Shown here piece after piece: positions 56,201 to 62,500 of a stretch of DNA of 64,000 nt. A program made the translations under genes and the position numbers. Position 1 is the stretch's first letter; every line of letters begins with the position of its first letter. The DNA is from Symsagittifera roscoffensis (Eukaryota; Xenacoelomorpha; Acoela; Convolutidae), in NCBI RefSeq assembly GCF_963678635.1, contig NC_087065.1, positions 51,773,858 through 51,837,857 on the forward strand, written 5' to 3'. The notes under the pieces are model-generated. The model was not told the DNA's origin, did no database searches, and worked only from the letters and a program-made list of their open reading frames with translations.

Positions 56201-59034
56201 CATCTTCAGGGACGTACAATCTGGAAACACAAGAGGTACGAGGTGGTGAAGAGCTTGAGAAAATAGCAGTTTCAAGAAAACCACTAAGGGAACTATCGTG
56301 CAACTCAAACGTCAGAACGAATCTGGTACCAGAAGACGACATGAAAATCGTGAAAAGGATGATATGTGTGAAGCTGAGTGATGACACCCACAACCCTGGT
56401 GAAATGAATGGACAGATCATGGCGCTAAAGGAGCACGTTAAGGCGAGATACAGGCTGTCTGACCTAATAAGGGCCCAGAAGAATGACAAAATGACAAGTA
56501 ACCTCTCCAAATGGATCCATTCGGGAGTCAAGGAGAAGGGGGAACTTGAGGAAGACAGCTACAAGATCTTGAGCCAGTTCTACAAGGAAAAGAGAGATTT
56601 ACTTTATCACACAGCTGAAGGGGTGGTAGCGTGCAAGAGAAGAGATGAGGAAAAAATATTACACAAACACAACCTCATCATACTACCACAATTGTACCAA
56701 ACGGAGGTGCTTTTCAGATCACACGACCAGATGGGCCACCAGGGGATAGATAAAGTACAACAAAGGATACTTCACAGGTTTGATTGGCCGGGAATGAGAA
56801 AAGCTTGCGAGAGATGGGTGAATGCCTGCCTAGCATGCCTTCAAGTAAAAGACCCAAGGAAGATGAAGTTTCCCCTCAAGTCTGTCGAGAGTTCGGAATT
56901 CAATGAAGTGGTGCAGATAGACCATCAGAAAATCTGCATGACGGAGTCGGGTTATAACCAAATACTAGTTATAATAGATCACTTCACCAAGTTGGCGGAA
57001 GCGGTTCCGTGCCAGACAGCCTCGGCAGAGGAGACATGTGATCACCTGATAACGCATTGGATATCGCGATATGGTTGTCCAATGACTTTCCAGTCAGACA
57101 ACGGCAAGGCTTTTGTGGGGGACTTGACAAAAGAATTGATGAAGAGATCACACATTGCTCAAGCGCACTCGACGACCTATCATCCACAGACCAATGGGTT
57201 GGTAGAGAGACAGAACAGGACACTGGTCAACATGCTCAGGGTGTACTGCTCGAGATACATGACGGACTGGGACAAATACCTGCCACAGGTAGTAGGAGCC
57301 TATAATAGTACTCAGCACTCAACGACGGGTATCAGTCCTTTCATGATGTTGACAGGCAGGGAAAGGGCAATGCCTATAACATTCTTTTACCCGGAGTACG
57401 AGGGGAAGAGGACGTCACCTCAAGCATACGTGAAGGAAGCGATCAAAAGACAACAAGAGCTAAACGAGCTATGTCGGAGAAACACGGCGCAAGCGCAAAT
57501 GAGGCAACGCAAGAAATATGACGAAAAGATACTAAGAGCAAAGCCATACGAAGTGGGCCAATACGTGTGGGTCTTCCAAAATGTCATACCGCCCAAGGGA
57601 ACAAAGAAACTACTCAAGAAATGGAGAGGACCGTTCATGATTACGGAAGTACATCAACAAGGACGGTTCTATCGCTTGAGTACAGGGCGAGCAGCACATT
57701 ACGAAAATCTGAAGCCTCATGTCCCGTCCCCGGAGGACTGGTGCCTACCAAGAGACATGGAAGGTCTTGAGTACCTGGTGGTGGAACCAGCGTGCGAAGT
57801 GAATGAGAAAGGCACTAGAGAGAAAAATGATGGTAATGAGAACTTGAGTTTGGACGACAACGAAAAGATAGAAGTGGAGTCGGATGCAGGTTCATTTGTA
57901 GAAGAAGACTGGAACGACCCAGAGCAAAACGAGGTACCGAAGTGGATGGAGCCGGATCGACCAACACCACCGGAAACCAGGACTGGCAATCGTAAACGCA
58001 CAGGCATGAGGTACAATAGGTACGGGGATGACTTCTTGATCGATAAGATACAGCCAGACAAGTTGGGCGATGAACTACTAAGCGCAGGCGAACTGGAAGC
58101 CGGAGAGGAATGGCAGGTCATTGACGATGGTGGACATTATCCGCAGGATGATTACTCGACGCCAGAATTGGAGACGGATCTCGAGCAGAGTGAAATAGAA
58201 AGGAGGGAGAACACGAACTTGAGGATTCTAGAGTGGATGCGTGATGTCAAGGACGAGAGCCACGAAGGACAAAGCATTCAGCAAGTCGATATATCAGCAG
58301 CAAATTACATGAAGACAGAGGACCCTCTTTTCGGATGGACAGCAACAGACAGGCCACTGGACATCCCTAAGGACAATTCAGACCCGACTACATCGACGGG
58401 GACGTCGATAAATATTTTTGTCCGGGGAGTGGGGGTAGGACTTACCCACACCGAAAATTTGATGATAAAGAAGCTCAAGGAAGTGAGGGAAACAAGCGGA
58501 TTGGAACTGGAGGAAGAAGAACCAGAGCCTACCATAGGAAGGAATTTCAAAACGAAATTCGAAATACCCAATGAATACTCAGAGAACATCATGATAACAG
58601 ATAGCGACTTCATCCTGTCAAACAGGACCAGCGCGATCTGCATCACGGCGGATATGAGTTTCAAATCAAGATTGGAGGCTGACTTCAAAAGAGAGTACCA
58701 GAACGTAGAGTTTCTGTTCAGACAGAGGCCAGGACTGGGAGGCATAGCAGCGCTTCCACCGTCAGTGGCACAAGTCCCGGGCAAATACCTCTGCTTCCTA
58801 GTAACGAGAGTCAACGACAGAAACACAATTGATCCCGAACACGTGATATTGGCACTGACAAGACTACGTGACTTCATGATTGAAAGAGGAATAGTGGAGG
58901 TCTCGATGCCGGTGTACGACCCAAATAGGGGCAAACTGAGCTCGAGGGAATTGTACGCTATCCTACATGTGGTCTTTGCAGAAACCGAGATAATGGTGCA
59001 TCTTCACAAGAAGTACTACTTGAGCATCGCCTGA
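50227..59034 (+). CDS. Gag-Pol polyprotein with macro-like C-terminus (2,935 residues)
   Basis: One unbroken frame from the ATG conserved in element 2. Domains: acidic linker; coiled coil (about 198-315); Gag capsid region (about 440-600); two CX2CX4HX4C knuckles (631-644 and 683-696); aspartic protease LLDTGA (D990); reverse transcriptase with YVDD (1476-1479); RNase H (TDAS near 1624-1628); integrase with a CLAC zinc pair (C2201, C2204) and D2232, D2291, E2327, i.e. D,D(35)E; then RGPFMITEV and a long acidic linker. Residues about 2,780-2,935 (SAICITADMSF, YLCFLVTRV, VEVSMPVYDP) resemble TARG1-like macro domains. It makes the particle and copies and integrates the element. Gag and Pol share one frame with no frameshift site, so ratio control must be by processing or splicing. 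It is much longer than usual gypsy polyproteins. Confidence 0.95.
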   Translation: MRRSRVPVLEKRSSGSNTKYNSSLRETTSTGPKITKTNFSVNMVNTRSTAEYRAREDTEGERVEPTIEIDLETPDQSVDETRKMATESTPMPNAEEPNQKPIEFSPIDDAEDAIGNTEETVKEDSQVKRTSFTEKLGIMFGIKTKENVTEEPKAERARTFGTVSTKTSEANPREERTKAEATAEERPTADHEETTIELGDLLAKLNQIDKRLKHSEEDREVIKKEIRYNKHEYLDSYFNLAKATEERLKEMSDKVEATNEEREKNIKTDMQQLKNRYDDVNSQLGSLERRMDTMSKSQAESSCAIQAKLDAILRGSTPQERPAADRTQSTRVDFVEPQRNKRQSTPLPLTRDAISIAPTTAKTIMKNGTSNTTAAPGDSTANSNTRPDAMTWASTWEMMNRTLEAFATRNTDSSDRREGKSRKTFKKPKEFKDDSDGCIDTWVEVMRLHLEQDNLSDERQACTAILSNLEGTALKCVVAKKEEERDTADKIFEILLNRFGSGMKGHQAMMRFEKRRQRDDESIDRFLDDLESLRRRSDPEESTNRRNFSIASKFIDGVKSDDLRTMLATYYTLSKDSAPTPEEMRQKSREYMLMKPKKYSYSENRNTQGGSQPQRSSWYKPRDDMDKRRSCANCGSADHHVADCTTYKQGMKSLGYAPDEEDMSQMEEHEYYNGLIIKIGARCFFCNQEGHFRMDCPLFWEAVKDQNHPKHKLALAAVQNQRNRQNEFESRNLGAPNTELPTKTVKAVTHVSGALESAAGSSLEINYEKAATEAIAKVKQDLAAKEIEQRLKLEIERQNFNEALTGSNSIPEARTGSMKTGNCNIVKMVTGKPFGISKIGARIMSIITVGGHEVTRNLSEPSDQTIMHIDVYADYLSGISPQTTSRALRALLTRGGSKSVRVDNRYTEAYGPHEVMLNIDGINIYTKTMITCDEDLIGQIYVGKEELKVRSIGHCAMLEEDAMHIGTEADVTGHVLDINGKKTQLRGLLDTGAVLSVIPIETWEKMGFDKGDLIDSRIRLSAANKGALRVLGRTPIIALNLGERNLWMSFIVVENLDESDQFILGRDFIRNFDVTIDLNNAMFRIRNPDRRYAIKPVNLIMANENKAPVFLSRRVRLKANEAAIVSLRMKNYNELSDNKQVCIVPNPNSQSAAVLGRSFSITKSGLCVSVLLNTLDIPITIQRGRKLGYALPVKTRYETIENSKQNEVVDCPNHRDKICILRRLQRIKDSSGLIKSLKSETDDGLSSCSNFPERPTLDEMQIDKPVLPEIEHLRGKLKDEQLEAIKDVLERNEEVFSRHKADIGCCNFVEHEIELEENAVPHREGARRMTPHKSDACRKEIETLLEYDMIEPSKSPWACGVVMAKKKGDQLRFCCDFRYLNSVTVKDAYPIPRIDESLSKLGDAKFFTTLDLGSAFWQVPLRKQDRDKTGFACELGLFQWKRMPFGLCNATATFQRLMAHALIGVTKKYGNLVMCYVDDVVIATPTLEDHIERLDEVFACMKRSGLKCKPSKCEILKDSIKYLGRMVDKHGIRPDPDAVEAVLTWKSPKTEHQLMSFLGFANYYREFIKGYADKVYPMQQLMRHKGKKFTWNNAAEESFQRIKKELCEAPVLGMPTEKGMYVLDTDASVVAISGILHQEQEWNGKTVLRPIAYGSKVLSDTEMKYGAPKAEMFAVVTFVEKYRAYLGSEPFKLRVDNRALSWLKTYSMDQSYIGRWIVRLDGYNMIIEHRTRDKHQNADSLSKKTEFYERQEQREADRPEIKDGFSFMDKETYDSLPLTRWLDKSGKPIEDHPELPKEPLEKTILKKNRGIPIGIMLKSKIVRGTLKAKGYDLTQVEEGTVRIDENLMRLLEKLSDDKPVIQGKGQEAPELTILRREETVNNTDVSKGSITDSKEVVRSLVEKIPDKILEQTKVRDKKVTFREEVEHLGLDQESGEWSRFMEEDETGEGKLSGEREEWDEDSDESSEDQDSLCMILAEEKIRQHDRELQTDPSSGTYNLETQEVRGGEELEKIAVSRKPLRELSCNSNVRTNLVPEDDMKIVKRMICVKLSDDTHNPGEMNGQIMALKEHVKARYRLSDLIRAQKNDKMTSNLSKWIHSGVKEKGELEEDSYKILSQFYKEKRDLLYHTAEGVVACKRRDEEKILHKHNLIILPQLYQTEVLFRSHDQMGHQGIDKVQQRILHRFDWPGMRKACERWVNACLACLQVKDPRKMKFPLKSVESSEFNEVVQIDHQKICMTESGYNQILVIIDHFTKLAEAVPCQTASAEETCDHLITHWISRYGCPMTFQSDNGKAFVGDLTKELMKRSHIAQAHSTTYHPQTNGLVERQNRTLVNMLRVYCSRYMTDWDKYLPQVVGAYNSTQHSTTGISPFMMLTGRERAMPITFFYPEYEGKRTSPQAYVKEAIKRQQELNELCRRNTAQAQMRQRKKYDEKILRAKPYEVGQYVWVFQNVIPPKGTKKLLKKWRGPFMITEVHQQGRFYRLSTGRAAHYENLKPHVPSPEDWCLPRDMEGLEYLVVEPACEVNEKGTREKNDGNENLSLDDNEKIEVESDAGSFVEEDWNDPEQNEVPKWMEPDRPTPPETRTGNRKRTGMRYNRYGDDFLIDKIQPDKLGDELLSAGELEAGEEWQVIDDGGHYPQDDYSTPELETDLEQSEIERRENTNLRILEWMRDVKDESHEGQSIQQVDISAANYMKTEDPLFGWTATDRPLDIPKDNSDPTTSTGTSINIFVRGVGVGLTHTENLMIKKLKEVRETSGLELEEEEPEPTIGRNFKTKFEIPNEYSENIMITDSDFILSNRTSAICITADMSFKSRLEADFKREYQNVEFLFRQRPGLGGIAALPPSVAQVPGKYLCFLVTRVNDRNTIDPEHVILALTRLRDFMIERGIVEVSMPVYDPNRGKLSSRELYAILHVVFAETEIMVHLHKKYYLSIA

Positions 59035-59556
59035 GTCGGGTACATGGAGGTATCAGGTCGGGTGTGAGGGAGGAGTCTTGAGTCAGGTACTGGGGTGCGG
59101 CGCAGGTAAAGGGATCTTAAGATGTGATTGGCATGACAATTGAATTTTAAAAGAAAGAATTGATGGTGCTAAAACATAAAATGAATCTGCATGTTCTTAA
59201 GGGAGATCCAATCAAATTGTTTTAAGTGATATGTGAATGATAAGATTTTAATCATATGGGTAGAAGGGGGGTCTCTAGGATAGGAACGTGACATACTAAG
59301 TTTTAATGAGCTCTATGTTTTCAGATCAAGTTTGAAAACAAAGTTGAATATCCAACTACACTCAAACGAGAAACAGAAAAAGAGAATCTTGATTGAACAC
59401 GCGACAATCCGGATCTACAGCAAGTGCTTGCAAGAGAAGATTTCTAGAGATTTCTTGAATTGGGTAATACTTGAGTTGGTAAGGTAATTCTTGAGTTGGT
59501 AAGGTAATTCTGGAGCTGGTTGACATCTATCTACACACATCCCGAAGTTATAAAGA
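59035..59556 (+). promoter_or_regulatory. Inter-ORF region with a splice acceptor and 20-bp repeats (element 3)
   Basis: TGTTTTCAG (AG at 59,323-59,324) is a strong 3' splice site 233 bases before the second ORF, and the equivalent exists in element 2 (36,668). About four 20-bp units, TTGAGTTGGTAAGGTAATTC-like, lie at 59,450-59,520. Acceptor and repeats conserved in two copies suggest the second ORF is read from a spliced or trans-spliced mRNA (inference). Confidence 0.6.
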
Positions 59557-62500
59557 ATGGCAGACCGATTCTGGAACTCTATGCCCACGGCTCTGCAGAG
59601 GCCCACTCTTGACGAGCTGTACAGACGCTTGAGGGACCTGGACCACACCCAGATCGACGAGAGAATGGCGGTGATGCTGAATGCGATCCTCCAGTTGGAG
59701 GATCAGGGCGAGTGCAGAGAGTCTGCGACGGAGGCTGTCTTGATAGTCGGCTACACCACTGAGGGCATATCAAATCGAGCACAGACCAGATGGTTGTCTT
59801 GGAATGCGGATGGAGGAGTAAGGGGCTTTGACTTGGCAAGAAATCCTGGCCTGAGCAACAACACCGAACACGGCGCAGGAGAGTTCCCGCTACCGACGAG
59901 GCCAACAGCGAGATCCACGGGCCAGAGCTCGAGTAAGGTGCCGTCGATGTCGCGAGCGCAACAGACGACCGAGGCATATCCGGAGCTGGGAGTCCTAAGG
60001 AAAGATCTTGAGAAGGCGCTGAAGGAAAGGAATAAAGCGAACCTCGATCGGGATCAGGCGAAGTTGGATAGGGAGAGGCTTCAGCTGGAGAGAGACCAGG
60101 CAGTCGACGAGCGGGATCAGACGTTGAAATTACTTGAGATGCTAAGGGCGGAACATCAGCAGGAGCTAAAGGTGCGGGAGAACGCCGCGAATCGCGATCA
60201 ACTAAAGTCGGAGTTGGAAAGGATAGAACAACGACAACGCGAGCTGGACGCACAAAAGGGAGCCAGGTCAAACGAACGAGTGGTGACAAGCTCAAGGCCA
60301 GAGTCGCGCATGGAGGTGGATGAAGCTCCCAGGGCTAGAGGACGGTTCAACCTTGACCGCGAGGCCAGGGAACACATGAGTGAAGGGTTGGAGGTCTGGA
60401 TACCGAATGACGCGACGCCCTCCTTGCGCAATCTAGAGACCCAACCTGTACGTCCTCTGATGGATGTGGTGTTACCAGGATACACACCAACCTCGACCTC
60501 GAGCGGTAGTCAGGTGAGTGGCGCCTCATCGCGCCTGAAGGAGCTGGGCGAGAAATTGCAGCAGCAGAGTCGTGAAAGAGCGACAAGGCCAGAGCTTCCA
60601 CCGACTTGGAGGGAACAGCCGGTCAGAAACGTCGTGATCGCGAGCTACAAGAAGGACACAGAGGGGAACTACCACAAGCATAGTCGGCTGGACTGGAATG
60701 CGGAACAGCAAGCCAGGAGGGACTGCTTCCACGACGCAGCCTGGGTGCAGTATCTAGCGCCACCTCGTGTGCCAGAGGGTGCGGTTCACCTGATTATAGG
60801 GGACAGCCTGGTGCGGGTGTTGACCCAGATCCGGTCACATTGGCAGACGGGAGTCTTGAGTTTCGCTGGAGCTGCTACGCCACAGATGTTGGCAACTCTG
60901 GACATGCTAGGAATGACCAAAGTTTACACAGTCACCTTGATGGTTGGGACCAACGACGTGTCGAGAGGAGAAGCAAGGAAAGTGACGAGGCTAAGCGACA
61001 AGATAAATTGCCTTCTTGAGGAGCTGAGGATCCAAATGGATCCCATCCTGTTGACGATATGCACGGTCCCCTATAACATGATGTTTGATCAACACTCCCT
61101 AGAGATGAACCAGAGGGTGCGGAGCCTGAACAAGGCGATCAGAGAAATACACCGAAACAGTGTGCTTCCTCTCAGGCTGTTAGACGTTGCAGAACGCATG
61201 GAGAACAAGGGATTCCCTGAAGACACCTCGAAAGATGGAATCCATTTCGATAGGCCAAGGGGAGCTGAGTGGCTGAACGACGTCTTCCAGGTTCACATAA
61301 ACACGCTAGAAGCGGACCTGCTGGAGACAGCCCAATTCACTTTAGGGCCACCTCCCAACCCACCATTCCTTGCCTCGAGGGCCTTGGCTGGTCGATTGGG
61401 AGCGAGAGTTGATACTAGAGATAGCTCGAGGAGCAATCAGACCCGATTGCAGAGTGCCACACCAATGGAGTCGGAGGAGGTAGAGTCATCAACACCTCCG
61501 ACCTCGGCGATGTCCTCCGTGGTGGTGGCAGATGGCAGGAGAGAAAAGAAGTCTAGGGAGACTACCCGCTTGAGATATCCTGAGAAGGTGAAGGAACTGG
61601 ATCTAGAGACTCTGGAATGCAGACGAGAGTTGGCGGAAACCCTGGGGATTGAACGAGTGTCGCATGAGGACTTGAATAGACATCATTGCGTAGACTGGTT
61701 GAAAGCACACGAGGCGCATTTCTCGAGAACGAAGTTAATGGAGACTACAGACCTGACTGGAATTCCCACAAAAACGATCATGGGACCCATTAACTACAGG
61801 CCTCTTAAGCAGCTAGGGAGTCCTGGACTTATAGCAGAACCTCCCAAGCACCGAACTGGCATCGCCAGGATCAAGTTGGCAACCCCGGCGCAATTGAAGG
61901 TAGTAGACAAGCTGCTCAACCCGGGGGGGATGGAGTTGCCTGACGCTGCTTACGAAGGTCCAAGGCTGGCAGAGGATCCCAGGTACGGGAAGCCCTGTGG
62001 TGGCACCCAATTGGCCAAGACTCTGGCAGTTTATGATAGAGCAGATCCAGCTGCTGCAAGAGTGATCATTGTGGCGGGATCAGACTTCGAAGGAACGTCT
62101 CCCAAGTTGTTCTGGCCGGAGACTCTGGTATACTCTTTGCCAGGAGCCGAATTGAACCAGATGTTGACCCTAGTGGTGGCAATAAAGTCGGAGATGCCCT
62201 GTGAACCTGAGCTGTTATTGTTTGCAGGAATGAATGACCACCTGCACGCGATGGGACTTCTTGAGCAACTGAAGGGCAAAGAGATTCCGACATCAAAGAA
62301 GATATGGGAGGCTATTCAGGCTTTATTTGCGGCGATGAATGAGGTACAAGAGAACGTAGCCTCGAGATTTGGGTCCAAGACAAAGGTGGTGTTTACCACA
62401 TCCCCAGGATACGCCAGCATGCCACCCGCCCTACAATTCGTGTATGCGGTCTTAATCTTGATAGCGGAAGGGAGTGAATGGCGGATTCTGATGGCAGCCC

